From NCBI GenBank assembly GCA_030532815.1, contig JAUNKI010000010.1:8589-21803 (forward strand): a stretch of DNA of 13,215 nt, read 5' to 3'. The notes under the pieces are model-generated. The model saw only the letters and a program-made list of their open reading frames with translations, was not told the DNA's origin and ran no database searches. Position 1 is the first letter of the stretch; each line of letters starts with the position of its first letter. The translations under genes were made by a program, and so were the position numbers. The DNA is from Leptotrichiaceae bacterium (lineage in GTDB: Bacteria > Fusobacteriota > Fusobacteriia > Fusobacteriales > Leptotrichiaceae). Positions 1 to 8,015 of the stretch are shown here, piece by piece.

Positions 1-2327
1 TAGTCAAGATTATAACACCGGGTACGGTTATTGACGTAGATTCCCTCGACTCAAAAAGCAACAATTATTTAATGAGTATAAAGGTAGTGGAAAATAAAAT
101 AGGAATAGCATATATAGACATTACTACAGGGGAATTTAAAGTAACCGAAATTGAAAATGATTCTGATTGTCTCAGACTTTTTAATGAACTGAATAAAGTA
201 GAGCCGAAAGAAATACTTTTAACTAATTCCTTTTATGAAACAATAAAGGAAAGAATTGATGATTTTGTACAGAAAAATGATGCAACTGTAAGCTTTATAA
301 ATAAAGTGAGAGATCCTGAAAAGCTGCTGACGGATTATTTCGGCATAGTTTCCCTTGAAAGTTACGGCATAAAGGATAAAAAACCGGTAGTGGAGGCTGC
401 CGCCATTGTATTGGATTATGCCATGACAATGCAGGTGGAAAATAATCTGACAGTTGAAAAAATAGAATTTTTAAATATATCGAATTATGCGGAAATAAAT
501 TCTATAACGAGGAAAAATCTCGAACTTACTAAAAATCAGAGAGAAAAGACTGTTTACGGTTCTCTTTTGTGGGTTATGGATAAATGTAAATCTTCAATGG
601 GAACAAGGCTTCTGAAAAGGTATATTAACAACCCCTTATTAAGTATTGAAGAAATAACCGAAAGACAGAATAATGTCCAGTATTTTATCGATAACATACT
701 TATACGTGAAGATTTAAAGGAAAAACTTGAAAATATATATGATTTGGAAAGACTTTTAGGAAAAATAATATTCGGAAATGAAAACGGTAAAGATTTGATT
801 GCATTAAAAAATACCGTAAAAGCGTCAATAGAAATAATGGGTATTTTAAAAGATACGTCTTTTTTTAGCGGAACCGATATGAGTATCCTTGAGGATATTT
901 ATAACCTGATAGAGCAGAGTATAGACGAAAATGCCCCTTTTACGGTAAGAGAAGGAAATATAATAAAAAGAGGATACAATGAGGAACTTGATGAAATACA
1001 CCGTATAATGAATTCGGGAAAGGATTTTCTTCTGGAAATTGAAAGGAAGGAGAAGGAAGCTACCGGAATAAAAAATATGAAAATAAAATATAATAAAGTT
1101 TTCGGTTATTTCATAGAAGTTACAAAATCCAATCTGGATGCGGTGCCTGATACATATATAAGAAAACAGACACTTACCAATGCCGAAAGATTTGTAACGC
1201 CCGAACTTAAAAAATATGAAGATACTATTATAAATTCAAAGGCAAAAATAGAAGATATGGAGTATTATTTATTTAAGGAAGTGAGCGGTAAGGTAAAAGA
1301 AGAAAAATCCTTTCTGGCGAAGCTTGCCGAAAGACTTGCCTACCTTGATGTCATAGTTTCCTTTGCTACTGTGGCAATAGAAAACGGTTATGTCAGACCT
1401 GAAATTACCGAAGATTTTTCCATTGACATAAGGGACGGGAGACATCCTGTAGTGGAAAAGCTCATAGGAAGGGCGGATTTTGTATCAAATGATACTATGC
1501 TCACTGAAAAGGAACGATTTGCAGTGCTGACAGGTCCGAATATGTCGGGAAAGTCCACTTATATGAAACAGGTGGCACTTATATGCATAATGGCACAGAT
1601 AGGTTCTTATGTTCCCGCATCAAAGGCGAGACTGTCCATTGTGGACAAATATCTTACGAGAATAGGAGCTTCTGACGACATTCTTACGGGACAGAGCACA
1701 TTTATGGTGGAAATGAGTGAAGTTTCCAATATTATAAATAGTGCTACTGAAAAAAGTCTTATTATCCTTGATGAAGTGGGCAGGGGAACTTCTACATTTG
1801 ACGGAGTTTCCATTGCTACGGCAATTTCGGAATATATTCATGAAAATATAAAAGCCAAGACAATATTTGCGACTCATTATCATGAGCTAACGGAACTTGA
1901 AAATAAATATGAGAATATTGTAAATTACCGTATAGAAGTTGAGGAAAAGGCGGGAAAAGTAATGTTTCTCAGAAATATTGTCAAAGGCGGTGCCGACAAA
2001 TCATACGGGATAGAAGTAGCGAGACTTGCAGGACTTCCTAAAGAAATTTTACATGAAAGCAGGAAGATACTTCACAGACTCGAACAGAAAAAGGAACTTA
2101 TAGAAAAGACCATAGATGTACAGCAGCTTTCTCTTTTCGGTCAGATTCTTGAGATTGAGGACAAATATGAAGGATATAATTCCGGTTTCCATGTTGAAGA
2201 TGAAAATGACAAAGTGACGGACGAAGTTATATATGATATTGAAAATAAAGATATAAATAATATTACGCCTATGGAAGCATTAAAATTTTTATCTGAAATA
2301 AAAGCGAAATTAGAGGAGAAAAAATAA
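1..2327 (+). CDS. mutS: DNA mismatch repair ATPase MutS (5' end cut off by the window)
   Basis: MutS binds mismatches and small loops in newly replicated DNA and recruits the repair machinery. The reading frame is open from base 3. Its first residues, KIITPGTVID, match the conserved end of MutS domain I, so the gene begins upstream and the ATG at 72 is internal. About 774 residues are present. Roughly 100 are missing, including the mismatch-reading Phe-x-Glu motif. The ATPase domain is complete: Walker A GPNMSGKST (1533-1559), the STFMVEMSE segment, Walker B with LDE (Asp codon 1770, Glu codon 1773) followed by GRGTSTFDG, and the switch THYHE. A QLSLF motif (2124-2138) is a typical sliding-clamp binding site. 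The C-terminus ends in the usual NITPMEALKFL helix. The stop overlaps the next ATG as TAATG. This is MutS1-type rather than MutS2, because the mismatch-binding, clamp and lever regions are present and there is no Smr domain. Confidence 0.97.
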   Translation, partial: VKIITPGTVIDVDSLDSKSNNYLMSIKVVENKIGIAYIDITTGEFKVTEIENDSDCLRLFNELNKVEPKEILLTNSFYETIKERIDDFVQKNDATVSFINKVRDPEKLLTDYFGIVSLESYGIKDKKPVVEAAAIVLDYAMTMQVENNLTVEKIEFLNISNYAEINSITRKNLELTKNQREKTVYGSLLWVMDKCKSSMGTRLLKRYINNPLLSIEEITERQNNVQYFIDNILIREDLKEKLENIYDLERLLGKIIFGNENGKDLIALKNTVKASIEIMGILKDTSFFSGTDMSILEDIYNLIEQSIDENAPFTVREGNIIKRGYNEELDEIHRIMNSGKDFLLEIERKEKEATGIKNMKIKYNKVFGYFIEVTKSNLDAVPDTYIRKQTLTNAERFVTPELKKYEDTIINSKAKIEDMEYYLFKEVSGKVKEEKSFLAKLAERLAYLDVIVSFATVAIENGYVRPEITEDFSIDIRDGRHPVVEKLIGRADFVSNDTMLTEKERFAVLTGPNMSGKSTYMKQVALICIMAQIGSYVPASKARLSIVDKYLTRIGASDDILTGQSTFMVEMSEVSNIINSATEKSLIILDEVGRGTSTFDGVSIATAISEYIHENIKAKTIFATHYHELTELENKYENIVNYRIEVEEKAGKVMFLRNIVKGGADKSYGIEVARLAGLPKEILHESRKILHRLEQKKELIEKTIDVQQLSLFGQILEIEDKYEGYNSGFHVEDENDKVTDEVIYDIENKDINNITPMEALKFLSEIKAKLEEKK
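2313..2318 (+). promoter_or_regulatory. Ribosome binding site of the LptC/OstA-like gene, inside mutS
   Basis: GAGGAG lies 8 bases before the ATG at 2327 and within the last codons of mutS. With the TAATG stop/start overlap, it suggests that ribosomes finishing mutS can restart on the next gene. Confidence 0.7.
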
Positions 2328-4525
2328 TGTGGAAGAAAATAGCCTACGGAGGCCTGATAATTATTGTATTATATTTTTTATATGCGGTATTTTTTAAGAA
2401 AATAGAAAGTCCTCCTGTGGAAAAGATGAAACAGGAAATGAGAGCTAAAAATGTCGTGTATAAACTTAAAGATGATGCGATAATATATGCCGATGAGCAG
2501 ATAGGAGCTCAAAATCAGGGAGACGGTATTATAAGATTTAAAGGTGTTATAATAGATCTTCTGAAAAAGGATATGCTCATATCTGCAAAAGAAGGAGAAG
2601 TAAATACGAAAACATCGGACATAACTTTGAAAAATAATGTAATCGGAAGAACGAAGGACAACAAATGGAATATATTTACAAACCATATAGATTACAGAAA
2701 AGAAGGAGATTTTATTATTTCCGATACACGGACAAAAATTGTAAATAATGAAGATAAAACTGAACTGGAAGCTGATAAAATTCAAACAACGGTTAAATTT
2801 GAAGAAATAGCGGGAACAGGAAATGTCATTTACAAAAAGGAGGAAAAAGAACTTAAAGCTGATAAAATAAAATATAACGATATAAATAAACAGGCGGAAG
2901 CTGAAGGAAACGTAAAATATAAAGACGAAAAAAGTAATATTGCAGCAGACAGGGGAATTTACTTTATAGAGAAAAAACAGGTAGATGCAAGAGGAAATGT
3001 AGATTACATAAATAAAGACCTGAATGTAAAAGCCGAACATGTGTTTTATGATGAAGTGAAACAGATAGCCAATGCGGAAGGAAACGGAAGATTCAGTTAT
3101 TTTCCGAGAAATTCTACGGGAACATTCCGAAGCGGAATTTATGACCTTGCCAATGAAGTGCTGACTACAAATCAATATTATACAATGAATTACGATGACT
3201 ATAAAATGAACGGAACAGGGCTTGTATATCTTTTTAAAACGGGAGATGCCACACTGACAGGGAATTTTTCGGTTACAAAACAGAACTTTACTGTTAACGG
3301 TTCGGACGGAACAATGAATACCATCGTAAAAAATATTTTTGCCAATAATATGATAATGAGCAGTGTTCAGGGTGACAGAATAAGTTCAAAAACGGGAGAA
3401 GGAAGTTTTGAGAAAAAGGAATTCAGATTTGACGGTAATATAAACGGAAAAATAAGAGGAAATGTAAAGGATTTTGTAAATAATCCGACAAAACTCGTAG
3501 ATTCCGAAGCAGTACATTTCAGAGGAAATACTGCGAAAGTATACTTTCTTTCACACAGTAACAATGATATGAGTATTACACGAAGTGAAATCAAGGAAAA
3601 TGTCCATATGGTGTACAAGGAAGTAAATCTTGATTCCCAGTATAATGAAATAGATACTTCAAAAAATTTAGTACTTGCAAGGGATCAGGTAATACTCGAC
3701 TTCAGGAATGAAACTCAGATGACTTCAAATTTTCTTTATCTTGATTTGAACAGTGAAATAGGAAATGCACAGAATAACGTAAAAATAGTAAGTAAACTGC
3801 CTCAGCTTGTCAATCTGAACACAAGTGCCGACAAGGCAACGGTTAATATGAAGGAAAAGCAGGTAACTTTACTGGGAAATGTAACGACTTATCAGGGGAA
3901 AACAAAAATTTCCTCTAAGAAAGCCGTTTATGATATTAATAAAAAAATACTTGAAAATGACGGAAATATAAAAATGGAATATTATGTGCAAAACGGAGCC
4001 GTAAATTCCGGAAAAACAAATTCCCAAGATATTGAAGCAGTGGAGGAAGTTACAAAAAGACTGTCGGTTTCCCAAAATGAGGTAAATAGCAAATCAAAAA
4101 TAGAACTTCCTAAAACAATGGGAGCTTCAAACGGAACTCAGGTCAGCATAAAATGGAATTCGTCAAACCCGAGTTTTTTAGCCGTTACAGGAAAAATAAA
4201 TAAGGAATTTTTAGGCGGAGGAAACAGGAACGTCGTACTTAAAGCGGTTACAAGAGCAGGAACTGAAGAAAGGGAAAAAATTTTTAATTTAAATATTCCA
4301 GCAGAAACTGTAAATGAAATGCTGGAAAGAGCTGCAAAAAATATTTATGTACCTGAAACAGGGAAAAATTTACCTGACAGTGTCAAAGTCAATGTTGCAA
4401 AAGGCACTGTGGATGTGCCAGTTATGTGGGTAAGAAACGGTCAGCCTTCAGGAAAGGAAACAGGAACACGAAACCTCACGGCAATACTTAAATATGAAAA
4501 TGTCGAATACAGAAAACAGTTTTAA
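2327..4525 (+). CDS. Membrane-anchored LptC/OstA-like lipid-transport bridge protein with C-terminal Ig-like domains
   Basis: This is probably the periplasmic part of the LPS (or related lipid) export route, joining the inner-membrane LptB-LptF/G complex to the outer membrane. Residues 6-23 form one membrane helix after a short MWKK start, as in LptC, and no signal-peptidase site is evident. From about residue 40 to 555 the protein is beta-rich. It carries OstA/LptA-type repeats whose GN(V/G) motifs fall at residues 165, 194, 223 and 252, and again at 517 and 546, each exactly 29 residues apart. Residues about 574-658 read like an atrophied bacterial Ig domain (IELPK, then IKWNSSNPSFL, then NVVLKAVTRAGTEE and FNLNI). 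A second, weaker copy may fill 661-732. Classical LptC and LptA are each under 200 residues, so 732 is very long. Lpt context is strong because lptB follows 43 bases later. The LptC/OstA family call is fairly secure, whereas the Ig call and the exact substrate are inferred. Confidence 0.82.
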   Translation: MWKKIAYGGLIIIVLYFLYAVFFKKIESPPVEKMKQEMRAKNVVYKLKDDAIIYADEQIGAQNQGDGIIRFKGVIIDLLKKDMLISAKEGEVNTKTSDITLKNNVIGRTKDNKWNIFTNHIDYRKEGDFIISDTRTKIVNNEDKTELEADKIQTTVKFEEIAGTGNVIYKKEEKELKADKIKYNDINKQAEAEGNVKYKDEKSNIAADRGIYFIEKKQVDARGNVDYINKDLNVKAEHVFYDEVKQIANAEGNGRFSYFPRNSTGTFRSGIYDLANEVLTTNQYYTMNYDDYKMNGTGLVYLFKTGDATLTGNFSVTKQNFTVNGSDGTMNTIVKNIFANNMIMSSVQGDRISSKTGEGSFEKKEFRFDGNINGKIRGNVKDFVNNPTKLVDSEAVHFRGNTAKVYFLSHSNNDMSITRSEIKENVHMVYKEVNLDSQYNEIDTSKNLVLARDQVILDFRNETQMTSNFLYLDLNSEIGNAQNNVKIVSKLPQLVNLNTSADKATVNMKEKQVTLLGNVTTYQGKTKISSKKAVYDINKKILENDGNIKMEYYVQNGAVNSGKTNSQDIEAVEEVTKRLSVSQNEVNSKSKIELPKTMGASNGTQVSIKWNSSNPSFLAVTGKINKEFLGGGNRNVVLKAVTRAGTEEREKIFNLNIPAETVNEMLERAAKNIYVPETGKNLPDSVKVNVAKGTVDVPVMWVRNGQPSGKETGTRNLTAILKYENVEYRKQF
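2819..3088 (+). repeat. Tandem OstA-type protein repeats, 87-base period
   Basis: Glycine codons that open GNV, GNV, GNV and GNG start at 2819, 2906, 2993 and 3080, exactly 87 bases (29 residues) apart. Between them the pattern is Tyr, then a charged turn, then Ala-Asp or Ala-Glu, then Tyr or Phe. That matches stacked beta-strand pairs of the LptA/LptC jellyroll. The DNA copies have diverged, so the repeat is conserved at protein level and is not a recent duplication. A further pair starts at 3875 and 3962 with the same spacing. Confidence 0.8.
4046..4525 (+). other. Probable pair of atrophied bacterial Ig-like domains at the end of the LptC/OstA-like protein
   Basis: The first unit (residues about 574-658) has the order seen in these Ig-like domains: a LP-containing strand, then W-N-S-S-N-P, then a Gly turn, then V-V-L-K-A-V-T plus Gly-Thr, ending in an alternating hydrophobic strand FNLNI. 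The second (661-732) begins with a helix-like TVNEMLERAAK, then has VPVMWV and LTAILKYENVEYRKQF. It is less certain. Both follow a Ser/Asn/Lys-rich linker, so they look added to the end of the OstA region. Confidence 0.6.
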
Positions 4526-4557
4526 ACGGAATTTTGAAAAAAGGAAATATTGAATAG

Positions 4558-4564
4558 CGGGAGA
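4558..4564 (+). promoter_or_regulatory. Ribosome binding site of lptB
   Basis: CGGGAGA sits 4-5 bases before the ATG at 4569 in a 43-base gap. No promoter or hairpin is apparent in this gap, which suggests co-transcription with the upstream gene. Confidence 0.6.
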
Positions 4565-4568
4565 TACA

Positions 4569-5303
4569 ATGAGTAGAAAAATCAGCATAGAAGCCGATAA
4601 TCTGAAAAAAATATATAAAAACAGGGAAGTTGTGAAAAATGTCAGTCTGAGTATGGAAAAAGGAGAAGTGGTGGGACTTCTCGGTCCTAACGGTGCAGGA
4701 AAAACCACAACCTTTTACATGATAACCGGAATTATAAAACCGAACAACGGAAGAGTGACTTATAACGGAGAGGACATAACAAACTTTCCCATGTACAAAA
4801 GGGCAAGAATGGGGTTGGGGTATCTTCCTCAGGAAGCATCGGTTTTCAGAAATCTGACTGTTGAAGAAAATATAGTTTCGGTTTTGGAAATGAGAGGTAT
4901 TCCTAAGAAAGAAAGAATACAAAAAATGAACAGTCTCATAGAGGAGTTTAAACTTTCCCATGTGGCGAAAAGTTTGGGATATGCCCTTTCAGGGGGAGAA
5001 AGGCGAAGAGTGGAAATAGCGAGGACGATTTCCACAAATCCCGACTTTATACTTCTTGATGAGCCTTTTGCAGGAGTAGATCCTATTGCCGTAGAAGATA
5101 TACAGAACATTATTATACAGTTGAAGGAAAAAGGTCTCGGAATATTAATAACCGATCACAATGTGAGAGAGACATTGAGAATTACCGAAAGAGCGTATAT
5201 TATGGCAGAAGGAACTATACTCATATCGGGTAACGGAGAGGAAATTGCCAATAACGAAACTGCAAGGAAAGTATATTTGGGGGATAATTTCAAACTGGAT
5301 TGA
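4569..5303 (+). CDS. lptB: LPS export ABC transporter ATPase LptB
   Basis: LptB is the cytoplasmic ATPase that drives extraction of lipopolysaccharide from the inner membrane together with the LptF/LptG permeases and LptC. All ABC motifs are present: Walker [11 protein letters not shown] at residues 39-48 (Lys45), Q-loop Gln88 in YLPQEA, signature LSGGE at 140-144, Walker B ILLDE at 161-165 (catalytic Glu165), D-loop GVDP, and switch His197. The stretches [22 protein letters not shown] and TDHNVRETL are the hallmark of LptB, as opposed to the related LivF/LivG amino-acid ATPases. At 244 residues it is of normal length. Its neighbours support the role: the LptC/OstA-like gene ends 43 bases upstream, and an LptF/G-family permease begins about 7 kb downstream in the same direction. 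Identification is confident. Confidence 0.97.
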   Translation: MSRKISIEADNLKKIYKNREVVKNVSLSMEKGEVVGLLGPNGAGKTTTFYMITGIIKPNNGRVTYNGEDITNFPMYKRARMGLGYLPQEASVFRNLTVEENIVSVLEMRGIPKKERIQKMNSLIEEFKLSHVAKSLGYALSGGERRRVEIARTISTNPDFILLDEPFAGVDPIAVEDIQNIIIQLKEKGLGILITDHNVRETLRITERAYIMAEGTILISGNGEEIANNETARKVYLGDNFKLD

Positions 5304-5348
5304 TATAAGACGAGAAATAAAAAAAGGAATTAAATTAAAGAGAAAATT

Positions 5349-5354
5349 AAGGAG
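5349..5354 (+). promoter_or_regulatory. Ribosome binding site that decides the alaS start
   Basis: AAGGAG lies 7 bases before the ATG at 5362, an ideal distance. Another ATG at 5358, only 3 bases from the site, is out of frame and stops after five codons, so 5362 is the chosen start. The 58-base gap after lptB is purine-rich and shows no hairpin or clear promoter. Confidence 0.7.
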
Positions 5355-5361
5355 AAAATGA

Positions 5362-7974
5362 ATGACAGGAAATGAATTGAGAAAAAGTTTTATTGATTTT
5401 TTTAAGTCCAAAGAGCATAAGCACTTTGAAAGTGCGTCATTGATACCTGATGATAAGAGTTTATTGCTGACAGTGGCAGGAATGGTTCCTTTTAAGCCCT
5501 TTTTTCTGGGTGAAAAGGAAGCTCCCTTTAAAAGAATAACTACATATCAGAAATGTATAAGAACAAATGATCTGGAAAATGTAGGAAAGACACCGAGACA
5601 TCACACATTTTTTGAAATGCTCGGAAACTTTTCCTTCGGTGATTATTTTAAAAGGGAAGCTATCGAGTGGTCATGGGAATATATAACGAAAGTACTGAAA
5701 CTGGATAAGGAAAGACTCTGGGTTTCAGTTTTTGAAACTGATGACGAAGCATACAGAATATGGAATGAAGAAATAGGAATACCTGAAGAAAGACTTGTAA
5801 GATTGGGGGAAGATGATAACTGGTGGGCAGCGGGTCTTGTAGGTTCATGCGGTCCGTGTAGTGAAATTTATTATGATACCCGAAATATGGGGAAAAATAA
5901 TGAAGAAATAAACTGTAAGCCCGGAGATGAGGGAGACAGATTTCTTGAAATATGGAACCTCGTCTTTACAGAATGGAATAGGCTTGAAGACGGAACATTA
6001 GTTCCTCTGCCTGAAAAAAATATAGATACGGGAGCGGGAATTGAAAGGATAGCTTCCGTTGTTCAGAACAAAAAGAGTAATTTTGAAACGGATTTATTCA
6101 TGCCGATTATTAAAGGAATTGAAAAAATTCTGGGAATAGAAAAGGAAAATTATGATGAAGCCGTAAAAATAATTGCCGATCATATAAGGGCATCGGTTTT
6201 TCTTATAAGTGACGGTGTTCTCCCTTCAAATGAAGGAAGAGGCTACATATTAAGAAAGATAATAAGAAGAGCATTCGGAGTGGGAAGTGTTGCCAAAGGA
6301 AAAGTATTTGAAAAGGAAGATATCTTTTTACATAAATTAATTTCCTATGTAGTTGAAACTATGAAGGAAGCTTATCCTGAACTGACTGAAAAACAGGAAT
6401 ATATAGAAAAAGTAATAAAAATAGAAGAAGAGAGATTTTCCGTAACACTGAAAAACGGAACTGAAATGCTTTTTGATGAAATAAAAAAGCTGAAAAATGA
6501 AAACGGAAAAAAACTGTCGTCGGAAATTTCTTTCAAATTATACGATACATTCGGATTTCCCTTTGAACTGACGAAACTTATTTTAAATAACAGGGGAATA
6601 GAAGTATCAGAAGAAGACTTTGAAAAAAGACTGGAAGAACAGGTGACGAGGTCTCAGAGAAGTAGAGTTACAATATCCGACATGATTAAGGATGATTTTA
6701 TTGACGAATTTTTTGAAAAACACGGAAAAACCCAATTTACGGGATACGAAAAATTTACGGATACGGGGAAAATACTGTATGCGGCTAAAAGTGAAGGTAT
6801 GAGCGGATATGAAATGATATTTGACAGAACGCCTTTTTATGCCGAGTCGGGAGGACAGGTGTCGGATACGGGAAAAATAACGGCAGGTGAATTTGAAGGG
6901 AAAATAGCAGATGTCGTTAAGAAAAAAGATGTGTTTATTCATCAGGTTGAAGTGATAAAAGGTATTATACCGCCCGAAGGTGCTACGGTAGAAATGGAAA
7001 TTGACATTGAAAGAAGAAAGGACATTCAGAGAAATCATACTGCTACGCACATTCTCCATAAAGTATTGAGGGAAAAACTCGGTACTCATGTGGAGCAGTC
7101 GGGTTCTCTTGTGGAAAGTGACAAACTCAGATTTGACTTTTCCCATTACGAGGCAATACCGAAAGAAATTATAGAAGAAATAGAAGCCGAAGTGAATAAT
7201 GTAATACTTTCAAATATAAAAACGAAAATAGGCTATGAAAATATCCAGGAAGCTAAAGACAGAGGAGCGATGGCACTTTTCTCGGATAAATACGGAGATA
7301 TAGTCAGAGTTGTGGAAATACCCGGATTTTCCATAGAATTATGCGGAGGGACACATGTACGTTCTACGGGAGAAATAGGGCTTTTCAATATAGAGTCTGA
7401 AACGGGGATTTCATCAGGAGTAAGGAGAATTACTGCAACTACCGGACATAAAAGTCTGGATTATGTAAATGAAGTGGAAGGAAAACTGGCGGAAATATCT
7501 TCAACGATGAAATCGGATGAAAATAATATAATAGAAGTTCTGAAAAAATTCAAAACAGAATTTAAAAATCTTGAAAAATCCTATGCACAGCTTCAAAGCA
7601 GACTGTTAAAATATGAAATGAATGATATGTTTGAAGAAACGGAGAATATATCGGGAGTAAAAGTTTTAATTAAGGCTTTTGAAAACAAGAGCATTGAAGA
7701 GCTGAAAGAAATAGTAGACAGAGGAAAGGAAAAACTCCAGAGCGGAATAGTAATTTTAGGTTCCGATAATGAAAAGGCGGTGTTTGTAGCGGGAGTTACG
7801 AAAGATCTCACGTCAAAAATTAAAGCGGGGGACATTGTCAAGATTATGGCACAGGCGGCAGACGGTAACGGAGGAGGTCGTCCGGACTTTGCACAGGCAG
7901 GAGGTAAAAACGGAAGTGCCGTAAAAGAAGCTGTTGAAAAAAGTAGAGAATATGTTGTTTCGCAACTTTCATAA
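5362..7974 (+). CDS. alaS: Alanyl-tRNA synthetase (AlaRS)
   Basis: AlaRS charges tRNA-Ala with alanine in the cytoplasm and removes wrongly attached serine or glycine. The N-terminal class II catalytic core is shown by motif 2 around residue 82 (TFFEMLGNFSFGDYF), GSCGPCSEIYYD, NIDTGAGIERI and motif 3 (NEGRGYILRKIIRRAF, about residue 291). The editing domain keeps both metal-binding halves: HTATH at residues 559-563 and CGGTH at 661-665. The C-terminal C-Ala domain ends with NGGGRPDFAQAGG from residue 836. At 870 residues it is full length for a bacterial enzyme. The start fits both a strong ribosome binding site and the usual N-terminal pattern (LRKSFIDFFKSKEHK). The ruvX gene follows 41 bases later, an alaS-ruvX order also met in other bacteria. 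No motif is missing. Confidence 0.99.
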   Translation: MTGNELRKSFIDFFKSKEHKHFESASLIPDDKSLLLTVAGMVPFKPFFLGEKEAPFKRITTYQKCIRTNDLENVGKTPRHHTFFEMLGNFSFGDYFKREAIEWSWEYITKVLKLDKERLWVSVFETDDEAYRIWNEEIGIPEERLVRLGEDDNWWAAGLVGSCGPCSEIYYDTRNMGKNNEEINCKPGDEGDRFLEIWNLVFTEWNRLEDGTLVPLPEKNIDTGAGIERIASVVQNKKSNFETDLFMPIIKGIEKILGIEKENYDEAVKIIADHIRASVFLISDGVLPSNEGRGYILRKIIRRAFGVGSVAKGKVFEKEDIFLHKLISYVVETMKEAYPELTEKQEYIEKVIKIEEERFSVTLKNGTEMLFDEIKKLKNENGKKLSSEISFKLYDTFGFPFELTKLILNNRGIEVSEEDFEKRLEEQVTRSQRSRVTISDMIKDDFIDEFFEKHGKTQFTGYEKFTDTGKILYAAKSEGMSGYEMIFDRTPFYAESGGQVSDTGKITAGEFEGKIADVVKKKDVFIHQVEVIKGIIPPEGATVEMEIDIERRKDIQRNHTATHILHKVLREKLGTHVEQSGSLVESDKLRFDFSHYEAIPKEIIEEIEAEVNNVILSNIKTKIGYENIQEAKDRGAMALFSDKYGDIVRVVEIPGFSIELCGGTHVRSTGEIGLFNIESETGISSGVRRITATTGHKSLDYVNEVEGKLAEISSTMKSDENNIIEVLKKFKTEFKNLEKSYAQLQSRLLKYEMNDMFEETENISGVKVLIKAFENKSIEELKEIVDRGKEKLQSGIVILGSDNEKAVFVAGVTKDLTSKIKAGDIVKIMAQAADGNGGGRPDFAQAGGKNGSAVKEAVEKSREYVVSQLS

Positions 7975-7985
7975 TATATTATGAA
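7968..7985. repeat. 18-bp perfect palindrome across the alaS stop
   Basis: TTCATAATATATTATGAA reads the same on both strands and contains the alaS stop codon (7972-7974). As RNA it could form a 7-bp A/U-rich stem with a 4-base loop. There is no T-run directly after it, so it does not look like a factor-independent terminator. It could be a protein-binding site, an RNA end-processing site, or chance in AT-rich DNA. Confidence 0.45.
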
Positions 7986-8002
7986 GATAATTAAAAAATA
8001 TG

Positions 8003-8010
8003 AAAAGGGA
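8003..8010 (+). promoter_or_regulatory. Ribosome binding site of ruvX
   Basis: AAAAGGGA ends 5 bases before the ATG at 8016, in the short gap after alaS. Confidence 0.5.
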
Positions 8011-8015
8011 AAAAT

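Noticed and set aside
72..74. ATG at 72 as the start of mutS
   Set aside because: The frame stays open to base 3 and the upstream residues match conserved MutS sequence, so this Met is internal.
2378..3175. Open frame of 265 codons on the minus strand opposite the LptC/OstA-like gene
   Set aside because: Its product is a Phe/Ile/Tyr-rich string with no recognisable motif, as expected from the antisense of Lys/Glu/Asn-rich coding DNA. It lies fully inside a convincing gene.
4488..4961. Open frame of 157 codons on the minus strand opposite the start of lptB
   Set aside because: It covers the lptB Walker A and Q-loop coding region on the other strand and has no family pattern.
5304..5361. Possible terminator or promoter between lptB and alaS
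   Set aside because: The gap is purine-rich with no inverted repeat, and I could not find a convincing pair of -35 and -10 boxes.
6607..7146. Open frame of 179 codons on the minus strand inside alaS
   Set aside because: It lies opposite intact AlaRS sequence including the HTATH editing motif, and its composition is antisense-like.
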